Shown here one piece after another: positions 7,610 to 16,277 of a stretch of 17,880 bases of DNA. The notes under the pieces were generated by a model. It had not been told where the DNA came from, did no database searches, and saw nothing but the letters and a program-made list of their open reading frames with translations. The DNA is from Gammaproteobacteria bacterium (GTDB taxonomy: Bacteria; Pseudomonadota; Gammaproteobacteria; Competibacterales; Competibacteraceae). The stretch is from assembly GCA_020047885.1 (NCBI GenBank), contig JAIFNF010000081.1, forward strand, positions 1 through 17,880, in the 5' to 3' direction. The translations under genes and the position numbers were made by a program. Within the stretch, counting starts at the first letter, position 1, and each line of letters opens with the position of its first letter.

Positions 7610-7876
7610 TCAGGCAATAGCCAGTAGCGCATTGAACGCACTGTTGGCAGTTTGCATGGTGAAAATACCCGCTTTGAATTGATAGGTGATCGCATTCTGC
7701 TCGACCAGTGGTTCAATCAAATCCGCTTTCGGTGCCTGTTGCTGATTCTGCGCAGACGATTGCTCCCCAACCGCATTCAACGGCTGAATCGACTGTACCG
7801 CAATCTTGTGGGCATTTTCCTTCAGGTCTTCCATGCCGGTGTAGACTGCACTAGCGCCTATATTCATTACGTTCAT
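7610..7876 (-). CDS. Small protein with flagellar rod-protein-like ends
   Basis: This protein has 88 residues. The N-terminus (MNVMNIGASAVYTGMEDLKE) and C-terminus (EPLVEQNAITYQFKAGIFTM followed by QTANSAFNAL) resemble the terminal helices of flagellar rod and hook proteins (FlgB/FlgC/FlgG). There a V-x-x-x-x-A-x-x-x-F/Y-x-A pattern ends in a TA(N/D)-x-x-x-x-x-L helix. The glutamine-rich middle (SSAQNQQQAP) replaces the large exposed domain. No signal peptide is seen, as for rod proteins. The frame could open at 7897, but GGGAGG at 7883-7888 places the start at the 7876 ATG. No flagellar genes adjoin. The function is unknown and the family placement is by pattern only. Confidence 0.65.
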   Translation of the reverse strand: MNVMNIGASAVYTGMEDLKENAHKIAVQSIQPLNAVGEQSSAQNQQQAPKADLIEPLVEQNAITYQFKAGIFTMQTANSAFNALLAIA

Positions 7877-8057
7877 CACACACCTCCCACTTTCCAAATG
7901 ACTGTCCCAGTATAAACCTAATTCGTCCCTGATAAATCAGGTTTCGATAGTATCTCTTTATGACCACATCTCACGGTTTGGTGACTGATCCCGTCAAGCA
8001 TCGATGGTGGAACTTGATTATCATTAGCTGTCATTAAACCCGGAGGACCACGACGCC

Positions 8058-8512
8058 ATGTACGAATTCCTGCACTACCAGGTCCGCGACGCTATGACCG
8101 CTGACCCAATTGCCATCAGTGCCAGAGCCAAGCTTCGTGAAGTCGAGGCGCTGTTCGAAGCCCATGACTTCAATGGCGTGCCGGTCATCAACGATCAGTG
8201 GCGTCTACTCGGCATCCTCACCAAATTTGACCTGCTCAAAGCCTTTTGTTTCGATGAGCACGCCCTGGTTCCCCATTACGACGAAATCATGGAACAGACC
8301 GCCGAGACCATTATGACTCGTGATCCGGTCAGCGTTGAACCACAATTGCCCCTCAGCCGACTTCTGCAAAAGTTGATAGAGATGCGCACCAAGAGTCTGC
8401 CCGTGGTTGAAAGCGGTCGTCTGGTCGGCATCATTGCCCGTGAGGATGTGCTCAAGGCGCTGCGCCGCGCCGCCATCCAGCATCAAATTCCAGCGCACGA
8501 GGCGTCGCCATC

Positions 8513-8516
<4 letters not shown>
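8058..8516 (+). CDS. Two-CBS-domain protein (AcuB-like)
   Basis: The 152 residues are almost wholly two CBS domains, a pair that usually binds adenine nucleotides. The first spans about 9-66 (V-R-D-A-M-T-A-D-P, then NGVPVIND and LLGILTKFDLLKA), the second about 83-140 (TIMTRDPVSVEP, then SLPVVESGRLVGIIAREDVLKA). The ATG follows CGGAGGA, spaced 9 bases. The last 4 bases overlap the start of the deacetylase gene (ATGA). A CBS protein joined to a deacetylase-fold enzyme recalls acuB-acuC of Bacillus, but this protein has no ACT domain and no acuA-type acetyltransferase is in view, so a regulatory role is inferred. Confidence 0.88.
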
Positions 8517-9508
<992 letters not shown>

Positions 9509-9525
9509 TCATTATTGCGGGTCCT

Positions 9526-9597
9526 GGCCACGGAAGCACACGGAAAAACACGGAAGATGCTCGCCTTTTTCAGTGTCTTCCGTGTCATTCCGTGGCT
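9526..9597. repeat. Palindromic intergenic repeat built from CACGGAA units
   Basis: CACGGAA occurs at 9529, 9539 and 9549, exactly 10 bases apart. The complement TTCCGTG occurs at 9578 and 9588, again 10 apart, with a degenerate copy (TTCAGTG) at 9569. The two arms face each other, so the region folds into a long imperfect hairpin. It follows the first deacetylase gene by 17 bases and probably belongs to a dispersed repeat family. It may also slow or end transcription. Confidence 0.8.
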
Positions 9598-9680
9598 AAA
9601 CTCTCCACGCATCACCGGAACGACGATTAAGGTCCGCCCGGGCTATTGTTAATGGTATTGGAACAGCGCGAACCCCTATT

Positions 9681-9686
9681 AGAGGA
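9681..9686 (+). promoter_or_regulatory. Ribosome-binding site deciding the second deacetylase start
   Basis: AGAGGA lies 9 bases before the ATG at 9696. A TTG at 9687 opens the same frame but is directly next to this site, too close to use it. Confidence 0.6.
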
Positions 9687-9695
9687 TTGAGAGTC

Positions 9696-10655
9696 ATGTC
9701 ACGAAGCAGAGTGGTAGCGGTCTACACCGGTGAAGCATTGGGCCGTTATGGATTTGAAGATCATCCCTTTGGTGAAGACCGGATTCATGCGTTCTGGGAT
9801 GAGATGCATATCCGCCATCTCGACTATCAGGTGCGTGTCTTTCATCCAGAGGTCGCGACGGAAGAACAACTCCGGTTGTTCCACACGCCGGACTATGTCG
9901 AGAAGGTCAAAATCCTGTCCGAAACCGGCGATGGCCTGCTCGACTACGGTGATACGCCCGCTTACAAGGGTGTGTTCGAAGACGCCTCGACTGTCGTGGG
10001 CACGGTCATTGACGCCGTTCACAAGCTGATGAATAACCAGGCTCGGCGCGTTTTTGTCCCCATCGCCGGCCTGCATCACAGTATGCCGGACACCGCCTCC
10101 GGGTTCTGCGTGTTCAACGATGTGGGCGTGGCGATCAAGATTTTGCAGCAGGAGTACGGGTTAGAGCGGATCGCCTATGTCGATATCGACGCCCACCATG
10201 GCGACGGGGTGTTTTATCCGTTTGAATCAGACCCAACGGTTATTTACGCCGACATCCATGAGGATGGCCGCTACAACTTCCCACAGAGCGGCTTCCCGCA
10301 CGAAGTCGGCAAGGGTGAAGCCAAGGGCCGCAAGCTCAATATCCCGCTACTCCCGTTGTCCGCAGACGATGACTTTATGATGATGTGGGATAACGTCGAG
10401 CAATTCCTGCGCAAGTGGGAACCGCAGTTTGTTTTCATCAACTGTGGGGCGGACGGTCTGGATGGTGATCCGCTGGCTCACTTGCACTACTCGGCTCGTG
10501 CCCATCGCCGCGCTGCTGCCGGTGTATGCCAAATTGCCGAAGAGTTCGCCGAAGGCCGCTTGCTGGGTGTCGGCGGCGGCGGCTATGATCTGCGCAATGT
10601 TGGCAAGGCCTGGGTGGCGGTCATTGACGCCTTCCTGGAAAGTCCGATGTCCTGA
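9696..10655 (+). CDS. Histone deacetylase family protein (class I/AcuC-like)
   Basis: This is a second deacetylase-fold enzyme of 319 residues, clearly different from its upstream neighbour. Active-site residues are the H127-H128 dyad in AGLHHSMPD, zinc ligands D165 and H167 in DIDAHHGDG, D253 in CGADGLDGDPL and Y297 in GGGGYD. ASGFCVFND and CGADGLDGDPLAHLH are the class I/AcuC form. AcuC deacetylates acetyl-CoA synthetase in Bacillus, but that substrate is not shown here. About 185 bases with a palindromic repeat separate it from the first deacetylase gene, so it may have its own promoter, though I could not identify one. A GC-rich hairpin follows the stop codon. Confidence 0.92.
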   Translation: MSRSRVVAVYTGEALGRYGFEDHPFGEDRIHAFWDEMHIRHLDYQVRVFHPEVATEEQLRLFHTPDYVEKVKILSETGDGLLDYGDTPAYKGVFEDASTVVGTVIDAVHKLMNNQARRVFVPIAGLHHSMPDTASGFCVFNDVGVAIKILQQEYGLERIAYVDIDAHHGDGVFYPFESDPTVIYADIHEDGRYNFPQSGFPHEVGKGEAKGRKLNIPLLPLSADDDFMMMWDNVEQFLRKWEPQFVFINCGADGLDGDPLAHLHYSARAHRRAAAGVCQIAEEFAEGRLLGVGGGGYDLRNVGKAWVAVIDAFLESPMS

Positions 10656-10667
10656 AGTCCCGGGAAC

Positions 10668-10684
10668 GCCGGTCGCTGACCGGC
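10668..10684 (+). terminator. Hairpin after the second deacetylase gene
   Basis: The 7-bp perfect stem GCCGGTC/GACCGGC has loop GCT and is followed by AGGTTTCTTC, a weak T-rich tract. It lies between convergent gene ends, 13 bases after the stop at 10655. Confidence 0.5.
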
Positions 10685-10719
10685 AGGTTTCTTCGAAAAG
10701 ACCGCTTTTGCACCGTCTC

Positions 10720-11856
10720 TTAGGATTGAATCCGTAAGGGATAAATTCCCATGAATGTCGTACCCTGATCCTTGATAGAAGTGAAAGAAACGGTGCCTTG
10801 TAAATACCGTTCACTGAGCAGCTTCATGCTATAAGTACCCAATCCCCGCCCTGCCCCTTTAGTAGAAAAAGAACGCTGGAACAGTTGCAATTGAATATCT
10901 CTGGGAATGAAGGTGGGATTCTTCACCCAGAACTTAATATTATCGCCTTCCAAGTCACAACCGATGGTCACGGTATCCCCGGATTGACTGGCTTCCAGTG
11001 CGTTTTTAGTCATATTCCCTATGACTCTCGATAAAATCGTTTTATCGGTGACCAGCACGATATCCCTGGATGAGGGGTCTATCACTAAATTTTTCTCTTT
11101 AGCCACTTCATGCAGTCGGTAAATACTGAGAATATTCTTTAATAAATCCAGTGAACTCATCTCGATCGGGTTGAAGGGTAATTCGCTACTTTCGGCGGCG
11201 CTGAGTTCCTTCTGGCTCCTGATTTCATCCACCAGCTTTTCAGCGCCAGTGTGAATCATATCTTTGAATTCTTGCACTTGACTTTCATCAATCATGCTAA
11301 ACAGTTCCGACAAACCACGGACACCAACTGCGGTGTTCATAATGTCGTGGAAGAAAATCCGTTCAAGCGCTTTTCTTCTTTTTTCATGGCTGATGTCGGT
11401 GATCGCAAACACTGTGTACTGTTCATCATTCAACGTAATGGGTGTAGCTCTGACGCGCAAATCTAAAGCATCGGCATTTCGGCGAACAATCCGACATTCC
11501 TGAGTCGCCTGGATGCCTTTCTGGCTGGATAAAATGGCATTTACAGCACCACATTTCTGGCAGAATTCCGTGGTTCCACAGCCCATTTCGGATTCAAAGG
11601 CATGAAGGCAATCGAGTAGTTCACCAGGGCGAAATCCACAGATCTTTTGCCCTTGAATGTCTCTTATACCCAGAGCATCTAACAGATTCTGGTTGTAGAA
11701 GACGACCTGCCGCTCTTTGTTCAAGATCAGAACAATGTCAGTGACAGCGCTGTAAAGCTCTCTGATGTTGACGTTATTAAACAGTTGTTCTGACTGGGCT
11801 TTAATAGTTTCATTGCTCGAACGTTCAGCAGGAGCATAGCGGGTAGTTTCAGTCAT
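10720..11856 (-). CDS. PAS-domain sensor histidine kinase with cysteine cluster
   Basis: This is a soluble kinase of 378 residues with no membrane segments. A PAS domain spans about 30-155, beginning ELYSAVTDIVLILNKE. Inside it are clustered cysteines: C73, C83, C93, C99 and C102, in CGFRPGELLDC, GCGTTEFC and CQKCG. The phosphoacceptor is H170 in FFHDIMN. The ATP-binding domain has the N box (NMTKNALEAS, N281/N285), an F box (FQRSFSTKG) and a G box (GRGLGTYSMK). The cysteines suggest a redox, metal or iron-sulfur sensor; this is inference. GAGGA lies 9 bases before the ATG. The gene follows the GspE-type ATPase after 72 bases on the same strand, and its likely partner is the receiver at 13794. 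Confidence 0.9.
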   Translation of the reverse strand: MTETTRYAPAERSSNETIKAQSEQLFNNVNIRELYSAVTDIVLILNKERQVVFYNQNLLDALGIRDIQGQKICGFRPGELLDCLHAFESEMGCGTTEFCQKCGAVNAILSSQKGIQATQECRIVRRNADALDLRVRATPITLNDEQYTVFAITDISHEKRRKALERIFFHDIMNTAVGVRGLSELFSMIDESQVQEFKDMIHTGAEKLVDEIRSQKELSAAESSELPFNPIEMSSLDLLKNILSIYRLHEVAKEKNLVIDPSSRDIVLVTDKTILSRVIGNMTKNALEASQSGDTVTIGCDLEGDNIKFWVKNPTFIPRDIQLQLFQRSFSTKGAGRGLGTYSMKLLSERYLQGTVSFTSIKDQGTTFMGIYPLRIQS

Positions 11857-11928
11857 TTATGTCATCCTCGGATAAAAGTTAGGGAAGTTGTTATAATTGC
11901 TTAATTTTCAAAAATTACCGTGTTATTA

Positions 11929-13626
11929 TCATTCAGATTCAATGGTCACCGCATTCAATTCGTCAACCGTCGTTAAACCACGCAACACTTTCTTCATGCC
12001 ATCATAGCGGATATTTCTGAATCCCGCTCTTTTTGCAGCTTCCTCAATTTCAATAATTGGGGCGCTTTTGGTGATGAGATGTTTAATCTCAGCAGTGACG
12101 ATGAAAACTTCGTGAATAGCAATCCGCCCTAAATAACCAATGTGATTGCATTCTGGACAACCTTTCGCTCGATAAAAATAAACCTCTTTCTGCCCATCCC
12201 ATATAAAATATTTTTCTATTTCTTCGGGAGTAAGTAAATACTTTTCCCGGCAATGCACACAAACCCGTCGAACCAGTCTCTGTGCCATAACTGCTACGAT
12301 AGAGGGCGCAACCATGAACGGATCGACACCAATCTCAATCAAGCGTGTAATCGCCTGGAGAGCGGTATTCGTATGCAGGGTTGCTAATACTAAATGACCG
12401 GTTAAAGCGGCTTGTGAAGCAATTTTTGCCGTTTCAAGATCGCGGATTTCCCCAATTAAAATAATATCGGGGTCTTGGCGAAGAAAAACCCGCAGCGCCA
12501 TCGCAAAATCAAAACCAATGCTTTGGTTAATTTGAACCTGGTTAATTCTAGGCAACCGATACTCAACCGGGTCTTCGGCGGTCATAATATTGACGCCGGG
12601 CTTATTGACATGTTTGAGTATTGAAAACAAGGTGGTCGATTTTCCAGAACCCGTGGGTCCAGTCACGAGAAAGATGCCATTCGGGTATCTAGCCACCTTT
12701 TTTATTTTATCGAGATTATCTTTTGAGAAGTTCAATTCTGACAAATCGGGCGCTTCATTTTTCTCTAACTGACCCAAAATTCTTAACGTGATCTTTTCCC
12801 CATAAATCGTCGGAACAGCGGAAAAGCGGAAGTCAATAGATTTATTGTAAAGGCTCAAGTTAATGCGCCCATCCTGTGGGCGACGTTTTTCAGTAATATC
12901 CAGGTTAGCCAGAATTTTTAATCGGGAAGACAGCGGGCTGTGCAGTTCCAGATCCAGCTTGATGCGATCTTGCAAAACACCATCAATCCGGAATCGGATG
13001 TAAACCGAGTCCTGTTGCGGGTCGATGTGAATGTCACTGGCGCGCTCCTTGAGACCCAGCAATAAAATATTGCGGGACAGATCAATAATGGCCTGGTCGC
13101 CAGTGAGTAATTTCAGTTGTTCTGCAGTAATTTTTTTTGTGCCTCTAAATAAAGGATTTTCAGTAATTTTTTCAATAAATTTATGGATAGAATCGCTACT
13201 TTGATATTGAATATCAATCGCGGTAAGGATTTCATCCGGGAAAGAATAAACCACACTGACTGGACAGCGGACTGCACTACTGATCGCATTAATCATGTTG
13301 GAATCAGCCGGTGATGCACTGGCCAGGGTCACTACGTTATTAATCTCATATAAAGGAATCACCTGGTTCTTTTTGGCAAATGTTTCAGGTAATTTATGAA
13401 CAACTTGTGACTGGAACAAGGTTTTTTCCAAATTGACATACGAGAAGCCAATGGAATCACCCCACAGTTTGCCTAACACATCTTTCTTCTGAACGCCTGT
13501 TTTGAGAAGATGCTGCAAAACTTCAAGCGCATCATCGTGGTATTTGATGCGTAGTTTTTCGGCGTCTACATCGGGAATAATCCGTTCCGTCACCAATAAT
13601 TCCATAAATTTCGCGTTCTTACTCAT
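11929..13626 (-). CDS. Stand-alone GspE/PilB-type secretion ATPase
   Basis: This is a 565-residue ATPase of the type II secretion/type IV pilus assembly class. The N-terminal part (about 1-140) resembles the GspE/PilB N-domain. The core has Walker A GPTGSGKS (323-330), Asp box TAEDPVEY (349-356), Walker B DPDIILIGEIRD (385-396) and His box HLVLATLHTN (411-420). Two CxxC pairs, C456/C459 and C490/C493, form the zinc-binding module typical of GspE/PilB. It therefore looks catalytically complete. No pilin, inner-membrane platform or secretin gene is in the window. It is flanked by a receiver and a kinase, and overlaps the 52-residue gene by 4 bases (ATGA). The DNA is AT-richer than the housekeeping genes around it, which may reflect transfer. 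What it drives cannot be told from here. Confidence 0.93.
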   Translation of the reverse strand: MSKNAKFMELLVTERIIPDVDAEKLRIKYHDDALEVLQHLLKTGVQKKDVLGKLWGDSIGFSYVNLEKTLFQSQVVHKLPETFAKKNQVIPLYEINNVVTLASASPADSNMINAISSAVRCPVSVVYSFPDEILTAIDIQYQSSDSIHKFIEKITENPLFRGTKKITAEQLKLLTGDQAIIDLSRNILLLGLKERASDIHIDPQQDSVYIRFRIDGVLQDRIKLDLELHSPLSSRLKILANLDITEKRRPQDGRINLSLYNKSIDFRFSAVPTIYGEKITLRILGQLEKNEAPDLSELNFSKDNLDKIKKVARYPNGIFLVTGPTGSGKSTTLFSILKHVNKPGVNIMTAEDPVEYRLPRINQVQINQSIGFDFAMALRVFLRQDPDIILIGEIRDLETAKIASQAALTGHLVLATLHTNTALQAITRLIEIGVDPFMVAPSIVAVMAQRLVRRVCVHCREKYLLTPEEIEKYFIWDGQKEVYFYRAKGCPECNHIGYLGRIAIHEVFIVTAEIKHLITKSAPIIEIEEAAKRAGFRNIRYDGMKKVLRGLTTVDELNAVTIESE

Positions 13627-13781
13627 GATTCTTTCCTCTCCTTCTTCTCATTTTTTTTCTGCATCAACATCTTTCTGATTTCCTCCTGAGTCATACGAGC
13701 TGTCTTTTTTTCTGCCTGACCTACACCGTCATCGGCATCAATTTCCGCCAACATTTTGTTCAAATCGTATTTTTCTTCCAT
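13623..13781 (-). CDS. 52-residue charged protein between receiver and ATPase genes
   Basis: This small gene starts at ATG 13781-13779, with GGTGG five bases upstream. Its TGA (13625-13623) overlaps the ATPase ATG by 4 bases. It begins 12 bases after the receiver stop codon. The product starts MEEKYDLNKMLAEIDADDGV, has TQEEIRKMLMQKK in the middle, and ends in a lysine/glutamate-rich tail. It has no hydrophobic segment, no signal peptide and no family I recognise; the second half looks helical. The ribosome-binding site, tight spacing and ATGA coupling argue that it is real. It may be an adaptor between the receiver and the ATPase, but that is inferred from position only. Confidence 0.75.
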   Translation of the reverse strand: MEEKYDLNKMLAEIDADDGVGQAEKKTARMTQEEIRKMLMQKKNEKKERKES

Positions 13782-13793
13782 TTTAGCCACCTT

Positions 13794-14180
13794 TCAACTT
13801 TTCAGTTCTTCCCAGGTTTCTTTAATCATCTGTTTCAATTCCTGAATTGGAGTGTCTTTCAAAATATAGTTAGCGGCTCCAGCTTCAAGACACTGCTCAA
13901 TAGTTTCCATATCAGCGACAGAGGTCATCATCATCACCAAGGCATCCGGGAATTCGTTTTTTATCTCTTTCAAAGCATCAATGCCGGTTTTAATGGGCAT
14001 GTTAATATCTAAAAATGCAATATGCGGCTGTTCACGTCGGTAAAATTCAATGGCCTCAGCGCCGTTTTTAGCTTCCCCAACGACTATCGCGCCCATGGAC
14101 ATCATAACGGTCTTGAGCATTAAACGAATGTGTGCTTCATCATCCGCCAGTAACACTCTAATTTTGGATTCGGGCATCAT
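13794..14180 (-). CDS. Single-domain CheY-like response regulator
   Basis: This is a receiver domain alone, 128 residues. Acidic pocket D13-D14 lies in LLADDE, the phosphorylation site is D58 in FLDINMP, and T86 (MMTS) and K108 (YILKD) complete the active site. There is no output domain, so it should act by protein-protein contact. The frame is open upstream to an ATG at 14288, but GAGGA at 14185-14189 and family length place the start at ATG 14180 or the adjacent ATG 14177. It is the first gene of a minus-strand run with the 52-residue protein, the ATPase and the PAS kinase. The kinase is its probable phosphodonor. Confidence 0.92.
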   Translation of the reverse strand: MMPESKIRVLLADDEAHIRLMLKTVMMSMGAIVVGEAKNGAEAIEFYRREQPHIAFLDINMPIKTGIDALKEIKNEFPDALVMMMTSVADMETIEQCLEAGAANYILKDTPIQELKQMIKETWEELKS

Positions 14181-14522
14181 TTTATCCTCGAAAGTTGAAA
14201 GCGAACAAGTTGTTTGGTCTTCATGTTTCACGTCGTTGCAAAATGACCTGAATCCTGCAACGCGGAGGTTCATCTGTTCACCCGGCAAGCCAAACAGAGG
14301 GCTGATGCGCGGCAGAAATGGGCAGCAACATCGGTAATGTTAGCCCACAAACCGCATTACTCCACAATGTGGTGCTCTGTGCAAGTCTTGTTGGATGGCG
14401 AAGAATTGCTGCGAACGGGCAATTTTCCCGCCTCATATCGGCGAAATCGGGTATGATTCCCCGTTTTCCATGCCCGCCTGTTGCCCCGAAGTTTCAGGCG
14501 CTTGCCTTTGCAGAGGTTGCCC
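14181..14522. other. Divergent intergenic region between receiver gene and glyA
   Basis: These 342 bases hold the promoters of the minus-strand receiver unit and of glyA. A TATGAT at 14452-14457 could be a glyA -10 box, but no -35 hexamer sits at the right distance. A small palindrome CCACAATGTGG lies at 14362-14372. I do not see a glycine riboswitch or other known leader. Short frames here have no recognisable protein features. Confidence 0.45.
14512..14516 (+). promoter_or_regulatory. Ribosome-binding site deciding the glyA start
   Basis: AGAGG lies 6 bases before ATG 14523. The frame is open to an earlier ATG at 14481, but the 14523 start gives an N-terminus ([15 protein letters not shown]) and a length of 417 that match E. 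coli GlyA. Confidence 0.75.
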
Positions 14523-15776
14523 ATGTTCAGTCGAGAGATGCGGATCGCCGGGTTTGATGATGAGTTGCAGGTCGCCTTACAGGGCGAGAAACAGCGCCAG
14601 GAAGCCCACATCGAGCTGATCGCCTCGGAAAATTACGCTAGTCCGCGGGTACTCGAAGCCCAGGGTTCGGTACTGACCAATAAGTACGCCGAAGGTTATC
14701 CCGGCAAACGCTATTACGGCGGCTGCGAATTCGTCGATATCGCCGAACAGTTGGCCATCGACCGCGCCAAGCAACTGTTCAGCGCGGACTATGCCAACGT
14801 CCAGCCACATTCCGGCTCCCAAGCGAATGCCGCCGTTTATATGGCGCTGCTGGAGCCGGGCGATGTGATTCTGGGGATGAGTCTGGCGCATGGCGGCCAC
14901 TTGACGCACGGCGCCAAGGTCAATTTTTCGGGCCGACTCTACCAGGCGGTGCAATACGGTTTGAACGAGGCCACCGGCGAAATTGACTATGATCAGGTCG
15001 AACGGCTGGCGCTGGAGTGCAAGCCCAAGATGATTATTGCCGGTTTCTCGGCGTATTCACGAGTGGTGGACTGGGCGCGGTTCCGTGCGATTGCCGATCA
15101 AATCAGCGCTTACCTGGTCGTGGACATGGCCCACGTCGCCGGTCTGGTTGCGGCTGGCGTTTACCCCAATCCCGTCCCACTGGCCGATGTGGTCATGACC
15201 ACTACCCATAAAACCTTGCGCGGGCCACGCGGCGGGCTGATCCTGGCCCGGTCGAATCCCGAGATTGAAAAGAAGCTCAATTCCCTGGTGTTCCCCGGCA
15301 CCCAGGGTGGTCCGCTGATGCACGTCATCGCTGCCAAGGCCGTCGCGTTCCTCGAAGCGCTACAACCGGACTTTGTTGATTATCAAAAGCAGGTCGTAGT
15401 TAACGCCCGCGCTATGGCCGGGGTGTTCATGGAACGCGGCTATGACGTGGTCTCCGGCGGCACCGATAATCATCTGTTCCTGGTCAGTCTGATCGCTAAA
15501 GGTCTGACCGGCAAGGCAGCCGACGCGGCGCTGGGCCGGGCGTGGATCACTGTGAACAAGAATGCCGTCCCCAACGACCCGCAGTCCCCCTTCGTGACCA
15601 GCGGCCTGCGGATCGGCTCGCCAGCGATCACCACACGCGGTTTCCGGGAAGCGGAATGTCGCGAATTGACTGGCTGGATCTGCGACATCCTTGCCGATCT
15701 TGATAACGAAGCGATGATTGACCAGGTGCGCGGCCAGGTCGCGGCCTTGTGCGCCCGCTTCCCGGTCTACGGCTGA
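14523..15776 (+). CDS. glyA: Serine hydroxymethyltransferase
   Basis: GlyA interconverts serine and glycine with tetrahydrofolate and pyridoxal phosphate and is the main source of one-carbon units. The 417-residue protein matches E. coli GlyA closely, including [10 protein letters not shown] (substrate and folate contacts), [47 protein letters not shown] and the PLP lysine in [13 protein letters not shown] (about residue 230). [10 protein letters not shown] and [10 protein letters not shown] are also present. The nrdR gene starts 27 bases downstream, and glyA-nrdR-ribD are probably one transcript. Confidence 0.98.
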   Translation: MFSREMRIAGFDDELQVALQGEKQRQEAHIELIASENYASPRVLEAQGSVLTNKYAEGYPGKRYYGGCEFVDIAEQLAIDRAKQLFSADYANVQPHSGSQANAAVYMALLEPGDVILGMSLAHGGHLTHGAKVNFSGRLYQAVQYGLNEATGEIDYDQVERLALECKPKMIIAGFSAYSRVVDWARFRAIADQISAYLVVDMAHVAGLVAAGVYPNPVPLADVVMTTTHKTLRGPRGGLILARSNPEIEKKLNSLVFPGTQGGPLMHVIAAKAVAFLEALQPDFVDYQKQVVVNARAMAGVFMERGYDVVSGGTDNHLFLVSLIAKGLTGKAADAALGRAWITVNKNAVPNDPQSPFVTSGLRIGSPAITTRGFREAECRELTGWICDILADLDNEAMIDQVRGQVAALCARFPVYG

Positions 15777-15803
15777 TCGCTTCCTTCAGGAGAACCCGCG
15801 GCC

Positions 15804-16277
15804 GTGCATTGCCCATTCTGCACAACCCCCGACACCCGGGTCGTTGACTCGCGACTGTCGGCGGAAGGCGACAAGGTGCGCCGGCGCCGCGAGTGTCTGC
15901 GCTGCAACGCCCGCTTCACCACCTATGAAGTGACCGAGTCGCTGATGCCGCCGGTGGTCAAGCGCGATGGCCGCCGTGAGCCGTTTCTGGAAGAAAAGCT
16001 GCGCACCGGGTTGATGCGGGCGCTGGAAAAACGCCCGGTCAGCGCCGAGCGTATCGACGAAATGATCCAGCAGGTCAAGAACCAGATCCGCGCCAGCGGT
16101 GAGCGGGAACTCAACAGTCAGCATATCGGTGAATGGGTCATGACTGAACTGCGCCGTGTCGACCCGGTGGCCTATGTCCGCTTTGCTTCGGTCTATCGCA
16201 GCTTTGAAGATGTAAACGCCTTCCGTGAAGAAGTCGATCGCCTGCAACAATCGCCCGGCGCAACAAATTCTGTGTGA
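15804..16277 (+). CDS. nrdR: Transcriptional repressor NrdR
   Basis: NrdR represses ribonucleotide reductase genes according to the ATP/dATP balance. The 157-residue protein has a zinc ribbon with C3, C6, C31 and C34 and the intervening DNA-binding segment ([21 protein letters not shown]). An ATP-cone domain runs from about 49 to 139 ([11 protein letters not shown] through [12 protein letters not shown]). The start is GTG 15804, with AGGAGA 10 bases upstream, and the resulting MHCPFC N-terminus is the family standard. The stop overlaps the ribD start (TGATG). No NrdR box was found in the window, so its targets lie elsewhere. Confidence 0.97.
   Translation: MHCPFCTTPDTRVVDSRLSAEGDKVRRRRECLRCNARFTTYEVTESLMPPVVKRDGRREPFLEEKLRTGLMRALEKRPVSAERIDEMIQQVKNQIRASGERELNSQHIGEWVMTELRRVDPVAYVRFASVYRSFEDVNAFREEVDRLQQSPGATNSV

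Noticed and set aside
9529..9594. Possible CRISPR array from the regularly spaced CACGGAA units
   Set aside because: Units are 7 bases with 3-base gaps and reverse orientation halfway, which is a palindromic repeat and not a repeat-spacer array; no cas genes are present.
14181..14288. N-terminal extension of the receiver to an ATG at 14288
   Set aside because: GAGGA at 14185-14189 fits the ATG at 14180 or 14177, and receivers begin a few residues before the first beta strand; the extension looks like leader DNA.
14289..14522. Glycine riboswitch upstream of glyA
   Set aside because: None of the conserved aptamer elements were seen in the leader.
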